6,483 nt of DNA from CAJBLF01 sp041679065 (GTDB lineage: Bacteria; Patescibacteriota; Gracilibacteria; Absconditabacterales; Absconditicoccaceae), in the NCBI GenBank assembly GCA_041679065.1, contig JBBABI010000068.1:1-6483 (forward strand), in the 5' to 3' direction. This document shows, in pieces, positions 1 to 6,228 of this stretch. The notes below the pieces were generated by a model, which ran no database searches, was not told the DNA's origin, and saw nothing but the letters and a program-made list of their open reading frames with translations. The translations under genes were made by a program, and so were the position numbers. Each line of letters opens with the position of its first letter. Within the stretch, counting starts at the first letter, position 1.

Positions 1-20
1 GGAGGCCACCACGTAAAGCG

Positions 21-1715
21 TTAATGCCTACACACACTACCCGTATAGTTTGGATCATTCACGCCCCAACGACTTTCTCCCTGTCTAGCATCGTATACCC
101 AATGTTTTGCATCGTGCCAAAAATTAACCCAACGAGGCGCGGGGAATCCAGATGGATCGTTCAACACTGCTTCAATGTCCGTCCAAATCTCATCACCATC
201 TAGTAGCAACAAATGATTGCCTGACATTTTATCAGTACACCACCGCCGCATATCTGTTTTAGAGTCCCATAGATCTTGATCCTTATAATGGATTTTTATA
301 TGCTTCGGTAATTTTGCGAGCGTCTTTTCCAAACGTTCTTTGCTTCCATCCTCGATATGAGGTGCCAACTGTACGCGTCCAAACGCTACGGTTAATTCGT
401 CGATATATGGAACCACGGATAAAATGCTTTCCGGAACGAAACCATAATACGTAATCAATTGCGCGGTGATTTTTGTTTTAGTAAACGTATGAAATTTTAA
501 ATTATCCATATACGTTTCAAGACGCTTCATTCCATAATCATTGATCATTTTCTTTTTTGCGATTTTCGGTTTCTGATCAATAAACTTAGGCACGAATTTT
601 CTAACCTTAGCGACAAAATCTTTAACATTGTTATGTTTGGCATATACAATATTATTTCCATAGACTTGACGAAGTACCGGAAGGTCATATGCAATAACCG
701 GAGTTCCAGCACATAAAGATTCCCCCGGCACCATTCCGTATCCTTCAAAAAGAGATGGCGCAAATGTTACAGTTGCGTTAGCTAATGCCTTATATTTTAT
801 GGCATCACTTGCACCCTGTAGACAATGGATTGTGTGGTCTGGCGAGCTAGGCATATTCGGAGCAGGTTGACCCATCATCACCAGATCGAACGGCATTTTC
901 AGTGCATTCATTGCCGCTATGGCAACATTAGCCTTTTTGTAATCGCATCCTCTCGCAGCATAAAATGCATACGGTCTTGCCGGAGGATTCCATCCGCAGA
1001 TTTCGACTTTCTCCATTGAAAAATTATTTGTTGCCGGTGGAAATACGCCTATCTCGATATCTCCAGCACCCACGGCAATCATAGCTTCATGCAGCCATTT
1101 CTTGGATTCGTCGCTATTCGCAATTAGATAATCTGCAAATTTGTAAACATTCTCGACCGGCTGCATTCGTTTCCCAAGCGGTGGAAAAATAGAAGTAGCC
1201 CAGTTTGCTGTTTCGAAATTTAAACAGATGAATTTAATTTGCGGATTATTACGACTCCATTGTAGCGCTCGTTTTCCTAGCCCGTCCTTTGAATCCGTCA
1301 TGATAATATCGATATCTGCCGGGATATTTTTTTTGCCCTCTATGATAATTTGTAGATTATCGAGTAGAGGATAATCATCTGCCCATTTCGGACGTCGATC
1401 CGTAATCAAATAAACTTCTGCTCCCATATTGGCGAGCGTCCATGCATATTGATATAGATGGATTCGACCACCAGAATAATGATGACTGGTCTTAATCCAT
1501 ACACCGACACGAAGTGTTTTCGCAAACGGCTTCGCTACGTTAGTCACGTCGCGCGTAATAACATGAGATTCATTCGCTGAACCAATCACGCCAGAGGTTA
1601 GTAATTCATTTGCTGTTTTTCGAACGCAAACTTCAACCAAATCACCAGGCTCTTTCTGAAACGGTGCTCCGCGACTATCCTTAAATTTATGTGATTTCAA
1701 AACGCGAAACATCAT
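21..1715 (-). CDS. Double glycosyltransferase (GT4-like plus GT2-like) with N-terminal small phage domain
   Basis: A 564-residue protein in three parts. Residues 1-48 (MMFRVLKSHKFKDSRGAPFQ, EPGDLVEVC, NELLTSGVIG) match the small head-region domain seen in the upstream neighbour. Residues about 67-400 are a GT-B, GT4-like transferase: LRVGVWIKTSHHYSGGRIHL opens the first Rossmann half, YLIANSDESKKWL is the typical switch between halves, and PSLFEGYGMVPGESLCAGTP carries the E-x7-E motif (Glu324, Glu332) that normally holds the sugar nucleotide. Residues about 414-564 are GT2-like: KITAQLITYYGFVPESI, then HLLLLDGDEIW with an acidic DGDE metal/nucleotide motif (506-509). No signal peptide or membrane segment is evident, so it would act in the cytoplasm. 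The start has GGAG seven bases ahead. Donor and acceptor sugars cannot be told. The C-terminus may be truncated by its TAA (see findings). Virion protein or host-surface glycan modification are both possible. Confidence 0.8.
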   Translation of the reverse strand: MMFRVLKSHKFKDSRGAPFQKEPGDLVEVCVRKTANELLTSGVIGSANESHVITRDVTNVAKPFAKTLRVGVWIKTSHHYSGGRIHLYQYAWTLANMGAEVYLITDRRPKWADDYPLLDNLQIIIEGKKNIPADIDIIMTDSKDGLGKRALQWSRNNPQIKFICLNFETANWATSIFPPLGKRMQPVENVYKFADYLIANSDESKKWLHEAMIAVGAGDIEIGVFPPATNNFSMEKVEICGWNPPARPYAFYAARGCDYKKANVAIAAMNALKMPFDLVMMGQPAPNMPSSPDHTIHCLQGASDAIKYKALANATVTFAPSLFEGYGMVPGESLCAGTPVIAYDLPVLRQVYGNNIVYAKHNNVKDFVAKVRKFVPKFIDQKPKIAKKKMINDYGMKRLETYMDNLKFHTFTKTKITAQLITYYGFVPESILSVVPYIDELTVAFGRVQLAPHIEDGSKERLEKTLAKLPKHIKIHYKDQDLWDSKTDMRRWCTDKMSGNHLLLLDGDEIWTDIEAVLNDPSGFPAPRWVNFWHDAKHWVYDARQGESRWGVNDPNYTGSVCRH

Positions 1716-1717
1716 GA

Positions 1718-1996
1718 CTATACTCCCCGTTTAGGCGGCCGGCCACGTTTATGCGAATGGCCAAAATCATTTTTCACATTATCTTTAATGACAGGTGCAT
1801 CGCCATTCAAAATTCCGGTTGTCATTGGTTTGACTTCATAATCGCTCTGGTTCAATTCTCTGATCTTGGATAATTTTTTTAAGGCCTTCTCTTCTTTGAA
1901 CAAACAAATTGCAACAGCATCACCGGCTTTCGCTGTCATGATTTGACCGACTGCATTTGTGTATTCAAACTTTTCTTTAGCGAGATACCATTTCAT
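1718..1996 (-). CDS. Small phage head-region protein with basic GRP-type (AT-hook-like) tail
   Basis: I choose the ATG at 1996 (92 residues) because GGGGG lies four bases ahead of it. The frame extends four codons to a TTG at 2008, which would place that same G-run inside the gene. The N-terminal half (MKWYLAKEKFEYTN, then MTAKAGDAVAICLFKEE and a KALKKLSKIRE helix) has the pattern of a small domain common in phage head-region genes: an aromatic/basic strand, a GDxVxI turn and strand, then a helix. The tail from about 45 onward is polar, ending HSHKRGRPPKRGV. KRGRPPK resembles an AT-hook core and similar basic tails occur on other small phage proteins. A nucleic-acid-binding or connector role is possible but unproven. 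Its N-terminal half resembles the first ~48 residues of the glycosyltransferase just downstream. The gap to that gene is 2 bases. Confidence 0.75.
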   Translation of the reverse strand: MKWYLAKEKFEYTNAVGQIMTAKAGDAVAICLFKEEKALKKLSKIRELNQSDYEVKPMTTGILNGDAPVIKDNVKNDFGHSHKRGRPPKRGV

Positions 1997-2015
1997 ATTT
2001 GCCCCCAAATTAAAA

Positions 2016-2068
2016 TAATACGGCAGGCGAGTAGACAGAAAATAAATGCTTTCCCGCCTACCGTATTA
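2016..2068 (-). terminator. Post-capsid hairpin, probable terminator or attenuator
   Basis: Ten bases after the capsid stop codon, arms 2016-2029 and 2055-2068 pair over 14 base pairs, with the core AATACGGTAGGCG against CGCCTGCCGTATT on the minus strand. The only imperfect pair is G-U in the minus-strand RNA, whereas the plus-strand RNA would have a C-A mismatch there. This fits selection on the minus-strand transcript. The loop is about 25 bases, longer than in most intrinsic terminators, though a short inner GAAA/TTTC helix could form within it. A broken U-rich tract (ATTATTTTAATTT) follows the stem. It may end or reduce transcription after the capsid gene, or protect the 3' end of the capsid message. 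It lies in the 81-base gap between the capsid stop and the next gene's ATG. Confidence 0.65.
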
Positions 2069-2077
2069 GTCAACTAT

Positions 2078-3532
2078 TTACGACCCAGACGGCGTATCCA
2101 ACTCGGCACATACGCGCGGCTCGACCAACTGTCCACCGACCACAACGTACACAACAATCGTTGCAAGGTTGTGAACAATATCATAATCATCAGAACGTTT
2201 GATCACGATTTCAGTTTCCATCGGGACATAGTATTCGCGCAAATCGACGAAACTGATATCACCCTCTTCTCCTAATGTCGGCGTCTGCGTTGTTTCGATA
2301 TACGGGAATCCGACCAATCGATCATACGGACCGTTCGCCATAGAGGCACTGAACAGCGGCCGCAGATCGGTAGCACTGACAGTCAATTTTTCGAGGTACC
2401 CGCCAACATCATCGCCCAGAATGAAAATACTTCCGGAACGATGATATGGTTTCAACGCACGTTTCAGATCGATAATATCCTCACGACTAACCTGCGAAGC
2501 GACGGCGCGGTTCACCTGCCGAATGCCAGCAGTCGAAAGAATACCAGTAGGCTGGCCGGTTCCAGTGCCTTGTAAAAATACTCGATTCAGTTCATTCATA
2601 ATTTTTGCGCGTGCCTTGCGCGTGATGAATGATTCCATCGCAAGTGCGGATCGTTCAAGCAATCGAATCGAAATTTGCGTATAGGCCGCGTACTCGTGCG
2701 TCTGAATTGAAACCTGCTCGAAGCGAGTATCAGTTTTATTTTTCAGCCCGCCCTCGGAAATCCATTCACCGGAGAAACCGCCGTACTCGTCCGTATCCGA
2801 TTGTGTGGCCTTCGGCATTGTAACGGTTCCAGTGCTGGACGGAATTACAGTTGCACGAGAAAGGATAAACGGCTGCTCACCGGGAACCTCAAGAATAGGC
2901 AAACGGAAATCCTGAGGAACAGTATAACCGCCAAGCGTGTTGGAACTAGATACCATCGTAGAGCTGCCCTTGCGCAAATAATTAAGCTCTTTCTGCATCC
3001 CCATTTGATGCATCCAATTTGTGCCTAACAGCTGTGCAACCAAATGCGGGGGGGCAACAGCGCCTTCCGCGCCCTTGGTGAATGATGCAGACGTTGGATG
3101 CAGTAGATCGTTTTCTTGGCCGGACAATTTCTGCCTGCCGTTAGCCAAATATTTATTGAAAATCATTGCATGATCATCAAACTTTTGATCATAATCAATA
3201 GCCGCAGCCGGTGCGCGTTTATGCGTACCAAAACTTTTATCCGTGGTGTCTACGCCGTCAACATCTTTCGTAGAAACACCGTCAAGTTCAGCAAGCATCG
3301 AATCCTGTTCGGCATCAATCTTGTACGACGCCATTGCCTTTTGTACAGATTCCTTGGCAGTATTCCAACTTGCTTCGGATTTGGTATAGGCTTCCTGCAA
3401 TCCTTTCAATACGGATTCGTCCGCATCATTTCCCTTGTCCTGTTCCTGCTCAACAAGCGCGCCCTTTTGTTTCAAATCAGCGAGCGCCGAAACCATTTTT
3501 TCCTTCAACTTCTCAAGCTGTTCCTTAGTCAT
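2078..3532 (-). CDS. Major capsid protein, HK97 fold
   Basis: A 484-residue shell subunit of the phage_capsid (HK97 gp5-like) family. Residues 1 to about 100 are charged and mostly helical (MTKEQLEKLKEKMVSALADL onwards), as in the scaffolding delta domain that the prohead protease removes. A low-complexity acidic linker follows (GVSTKDVDGVDTTDKSFG). The capsid fold proper then shows STLGGYTVPQDFRLPILEVP, a long loop region (TMPKATQSDTDEYGGF, GEWISEGG), EYAAYTQISIRLLERS, and the hallmark FLQGTGTGQPTGILSTAG at residues 319-335. RSGSIFILGDDVGGYLEKL, RLVGFPYIETTQTP, GDISFVDLREYYV and IVIKRSDDYDIVHNLATIVVY complete the axial and peripheral domains. I cannot say from sequence where cleavage occurs or whether HK97-like cross-linking happens. 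The gene looks more GC-rich than its neighbours and is followed directly by a strong hairpin. Confidence 0.95.
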   Translation of the reverse strand: MTKEQLEKLKEKMVSALADLKQKGALVEQEQDKGNDADESVLKGLQEAYTKSEASWNTAKESVQKAMASYKIDAEQDSMLAELDGVSTKDVDGVDTTDKSFGTHKRAPAAAIDYDQKFDDHAMIFNKYLANGRQKLSGQENDLLHPTSASFTKGAEGAVAPPHLVAQLLGTNWMHQMGMQKELNYLRKGSSTMVSSSNTLGGYTVPQDFRLPILEVPGEQPFILSRATVIPSSTGTVTMPKATQSDTDEYGGFSGEWISEGGLKNKTDTRFEQVSIQTHEYAAYTQISIRLLERSALAMESFITRKARAKIMNELNRVFLQGTGTGQPTGILSTAGIRQVNRAVASQVSREDIIDLKRALKPYHRSGSIFILGDDVGGYLEKLTVSATDLRPLFSASMANGPYDRLVGFPYIETTQTPTLGEEGDISFVDLREYYVPMETEIVIKRSDDYDIVHNLATIVVYVVVGGQLVEPRVCAELDTPSGS

Positions 3533-3538
3533 TTCAAA

Positions 3539-3544
3539 CCCCTT
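3539..3544 (-). promoter_or_regulatory. Strong ribosome binding site of the capsid gene
   Basis: On the minus strand AAGGGG lies six bases before the capsid ATG at 3532. It is among the best-matched Shine-Dalgarno sequences in the window and confirms that start. This suits the protein needed in the greatest copy number. Confidence 0.7.
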
Positions 3545-3563
3545 CGAAAAATAAAACTAAACC

Positions 3564-4640
3564 CTAATCCTCCAAATTCAAAAACTTTGTTTCCATTTCC
3601 GCTTGTGCCAACGTTTCAGAAATTTGGTGGATTAATTCCGGCCGTTTCATTTCGTCGCTGGGTTTTCCAATTTCTTTTTTCTGCGATGGAATCATGAATA
3701 CGATTTTTTCGATACGTGCTTGTGTGATCGTGTCGTTGCTCATATCCATCGCGGTGCATTCGAGTACAATACCAGTGTCTTTCAATTCATCGACTTCCTT
3801 AATTTCGTATGGAATTTTATTCGCTTCTACGCGTTCTAAAATACTTTTTTTCAATGCGGTTTTAGAAAATTCCTCGTTAATAAAATTCCCGTTTTCGCTC
3901 AACGAATTTATTTTCACGGACGCGGATACAGTTTTATTTTTCACCGGTTTCTGTATCTGCGTTTCATCCGTTTGATTTTTATATGTTGCATTGTTCAAAC
4001 TTTTCGATAACGTCATTGCTCTAGGATTCGCTGGAATTGGTACAGCACTGACCTCTAGCAAATCCCACTCTAAAATATGGAATCCAGATAAACGACTCTC
4101 GCCGTCCTCATTCGGCTCCCCCCAAATTTCTTCGACTTTGTTTTTCTTCGGCAGAAATCCCATTGACCACATATTCATGTAGCCCTCGGCATAATCTTCG
4201 AAAATATCTTTTGCCAATCCGCGATCTTTAAATTGGATCTTCATGATGATTTGATTTTCATTGACTGTAATTTCAAGCGCCTTTGCAATCGGCTGTTTGT
4301 TGTAATCGTGGAATGCTAAAATTACAGGATTCATTTTATAATTTGTGAGGTCAATTCCTCTTGGTTCTACGACATCACCATCACGGTCCATCAATTTATC
4401 GGAGGCCACAATCGTCATTGTTCTGCTATCGCGATCAATCGAATTCGCTGCACCGGTGATATAAAATTTACTCGGTGAATTATCCATAGGATCATCCATG
4501 TTTTTTCTCTCCCATAAATTAGAGCATACGGAAAATCGTTGCGATGCGTCTTGGTATTCATCATTCATCGTCTGATCTCCCATGCATCTATCTAAGAATT
4601 CTTGCCTCGCTTCATTGTTTTCAGGTGCTGGTAATGGCAT
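3564..4640 (-). CDS. Prohead maturation protease, HK97 type (peptidase S78/U35-like)
   Basis: A 358-residue serine protease that would cleave the capsid protein's N-terminal region and itself during procapsid maturation. Three parts are visible. Residues 1-45 hold a separate motif (PLPAPENNEARQEF, RCMGDQTMNDEYQD, QRFSVCSNLWE) with Cys19 and Cys39, of a kind I know from other phage protease or head proteins. Residues about 58-210 are the protease core. FYITGAANSIDRDSRTM is followed by SDKLMDRDGDVVEPRGI; ILAFHDYNKQPIAKA carries the likely catalytic His111; MWSMGFLPKK carries the likely nucleophile Ser159; and LLEVSAVPIPANP closes the core, where family members usually read L-x-EVS-x-V-x-x-PANP. 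Residues 211-358 are an extra charged region, longer than usual. The start has a good AGGA ribosome binding site, 15 bases after the previous stop. The capsid gene follows after 31 bases, the classic protease-capsid order. Confidence 0.9.
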   Translation of the reverse strand: MPLPAPENNEARQEFLDRCMGDQTMNDEYQDASQRFSVCSNLWERKNMDDPMDNSPSKFYITGAANSIDRDSRTMTIVASDKLMDRDGDVVEPRGIDLTNYKMNPVILAFHDYNKQPIAKALEITVNENQIIMKIQFKDRGLAKDIFEDYAEGYMNMWSMGFLPKKNKVEEIWGEPNEDGESRLSGFHILEWDLLEVSAVPIPANPRAMTLSKSLNNATYKNQTDETQIQKPVKNKTVSASVKINSLSENGNFINEEFSKTALKKSILERVEANKIPYEIKEVDELKDTGIVLECTAMDMSNDTITQARIEKIVFMIPSQKKEIGKPSDEMKRPELIHQISETLAQAEMETKFLNLED

Positions 4641-4655
4641 TTGTTTCCTATTCTA

Positions 4656-5348
4656 TTAGCATACAGCCTCTACTTCGATCCATTTAATATTTACACTAAT
4701 ATGGTTTACGTCGTCTTTAGACGTCACCATAAATAAATATGTCGTACTCGCTTTCAGAACTATATTACCAACAGCGTCTCCAGAAGCGCCAGACGCAGAA
4801 GTCTTCTTTTCGCCCTCGAGTCCTTGGGATTGACTATATATGACTGTTCCATAATTAGCAACTGTTGGATCACGAACTAAGATTATATCGCTCGGTGTAT
4901 TTATGCGCTGATTATTATTAATAGGAGTTACTGGCGTCCCATTAGAGATTTCAGCCCCACTATAAATAAACGCCTCAACTCTGCTTGTTGCCGTACCTCC
5001 ATAATTCATGTGGATTTGTTTTCCGTTATTTGGTGTTGTCACGCCAAATATAATGCTTTCGTTAGTGTCTTTCGCGTCGAATGCAGTTATAAAAAAATGA
5101 GTTCCATCATGGATTGTCGCGTTCCGTAATGACACCGTGCGGAGTCCATTTGTGAACCTATCAATGGCTAGACTATCACCGCACGAGTTAACAAGACTTG
5201 TATTGATAAATCCTGAATCAATAATCGTATGCATAGCCTCGCGCCATGCTGCGACGTCTAATACTGATCCGTCTGATTTATATTCCTTACCACTGCCGGG
5301 AGGATAACGACCCCAATTCGATATAGCTCTATCTCGTTCTGTAGTCAT
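4656..5348 (-). CDS. Putative capsid decoration or fibre-like structural protein
   Basis: A 230-residue protein preceded by a GAGAGGG ribosome binding site that overlaps the stop of the minor head gene. Residues 1-45 (NWGRYPPGSGKEYKSDGSVL, then a WREAMHTIIDSG helix) look like an attachment segment. The rest alternates short polar and hydrophobic stretches rich in T, S, N, G and V, as in a beta-sandwich. The second half carries a pattern I recognise from uncharacterised proteins near phage capsid genes: NGTPVTPINNNQR, then RDPTVANYGTVIYSQ, a gly/ser-rich loop, LKASTTYLFMVTS and VNHISVNIKWIE. By context these are virion surface or decoration proteins, but I know of no proven function. No transmembrane segment or signal peptide is seen. 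Its place before the protease is unusual, since decoration genes commonly lie beside the capsid gene. It could instead be a head fibre subunit. Confidence 0.6.
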   Translation of the reverse strand: MTTERDRAISNWGRYPPGSGKEYKSDGSVLDVAAWREAMHTIIDSGFINTSLVNSCGDSLAIDRFTNGLRTVSLRNATIHDGTHFFITAFDAKDTNESIIFGVTTPNNGKQIHMNYGGTATSRVEAFIYSGAEISNGTPVTPINNNQRINTPSDIILVRDPTVANYGTVIYSQSQGLEGEKKTSASGASGDAVGNIVLKASTTYLFMVTSKDDVNHISVNIKWIEVEAVC

Positions 5349-5352
5349 ATTA

Positions 5353-6228
5353 CTACCCTCTCATTTGGATACTAATACTTTCAATTACTGGTACTACGCA
5401 GCATCGGCAATACGGGTGCAAAGGGGGATGCGATACAGCAAATGGGACCTCCAAAAAACGATCAGGTATTTCCGGATGTACGATTCTGCCGCCTTCTTGG
5501 AGAAAAACATCTTTGATACCGATTTCCGTACCATTCATCTCCATGCAATAAACACAACGCACATCATCATCAGTCGTTAACCATCTCTCGCGCGTAACCC
5601 CGGCCTCTATGTATTTTATTTCAGCGCCTTCATTCATAGACCAGATGGTAGTTGTGCGAGAAATTAGATTAGAATAATTTTTATTATATGCAAATCCTTT
5701 TGCGAGTATTTCAGATGCGATTTCTCTTGGTGTCATGCCCCTACCAAAATCTTCATCCCAATATGTTTGTGCTTTTTTATGGATGCGATTAATTTCTTTT
5801 GCATGCGTGGCGGCCTCACGTTTGGACGTCTCAAGCAACCATTCCTCAATTCCTTCACGCGAGCCGGATAAAGGTTCTGGTGTAATATTGATAATTTTTC
5901 TTTGTACACCGCTATGGAAATTTTTAGTGGTGAAGGCCTGATCCGCTAGAGCGTACCCCTCATTTATGATTCCAATTACATATGGTTTTTGAAACGCATA
6001 CAAGGCTTCTGCAAGTGCTACGATCATTTCTGAAAAATAAATATTACGATCATCGTACTGCGCATGTCGCGCCGCCTCGGTTGTAGCGTCATTAAATAGT
6101 TTTTGAATCCCTCGCTGTAATCTGGGGATGTATTGATCCGCTCTACGATTGCGAATCGCGATGAATGGAGGATCAGCTTTTCTATTTAATAGCGTACTGG
6201 AGTTACTCAAGTTTATTTCCGTCCTCAT
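5353..6228 (-). CDS. Minor head / head morphogenesis protein (Mu gpF / SPP1 gp7 type)
   Basis: About 291 residues, a usual length for this family. Members sit at or inside the portal vertex and take part in head assembly or DNA ejection. The first ~110 residues are mainly helical (RLQRGIQKLFND, then EMIVALAEALYAFQKPYV). A charged helical stretch (EWLLETSKREAATHAKEI) follows. The diagnostic C-terminal domain contains ISRTTTIWSMNEGAEIKY, then ERWLTTDDDVRCVYCMEMNG, and finishes HPPLHPYCRC. The CxxC and the HPxxHPxCRC cluster are the family hallmark and may bind a metal. The start is uncertain. The ATG at 6228 has no well-placed ribosome binding site. The frame extends to a TTG at 6240. A TTG at 6210 has a good AGGACGGA upstream and would overlap the previous gene by only 8 bases. 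The gene ends in TAG, 4 bases before the next ATG. Confidence 0.85.
   Translation of the reverse strand: MRTEINLSNSSTLLNRKADPPFIAIRNRRADQYIPRLQRGIQKLFNDATTEAARHAQYDDRNIYFSEMIVALAEALYAFQKPYVIGIINEGYALADQAFTTKNFHSGVQRKIINITPEPLSGSREGIEEWLLETSKREAATHAKEINRIHKKAQTYWDEDFGRGMTPREIASEILAKGFAYNKNYSNLISRTTTIWSMNEGAEIKYIEAGVTRERWLTTDDDVRCVYCMEMNGTEIGIKDVFLQEGGRIVHPEIPDRFLEVPFAVSHPPLHPYCRCCVVPVIESISIQMRG

Noticed and set aside
1327..1334. A run of eight A on the minus strand inside the glycosyltransferase gene (codons for Lys-Lys-Asn), possible slippage or phase-variation site.
   Set aside because: The frame is intact on both sides and the domain pattern continues normally. There is no nearby alternative frame of interest or stimulatory structure that I can see.
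1943..2275. Plus-strand open frame of 110 codons across the post-capsid hairpin.
   Set aside because: It is antisense to the capsid and small head-region genes, and its product shows no motif; it is a shadow frame.
3048..3054. Seven C in a row on the minus strand within the capsid gene (Ala-Pro-Pro).
   Set aside because: The protein continues into family-typical sequence without a shift, so it is treated as a chance homopolymer.
3116..3697. Plus-strand open frame of 193 codons across the capsid start and protease end.
   Set aside because: It is antisense to two well-supported genes, has no recognisable domain, spans their intergenic ribosome binding site and has an implausible composition for a protein.
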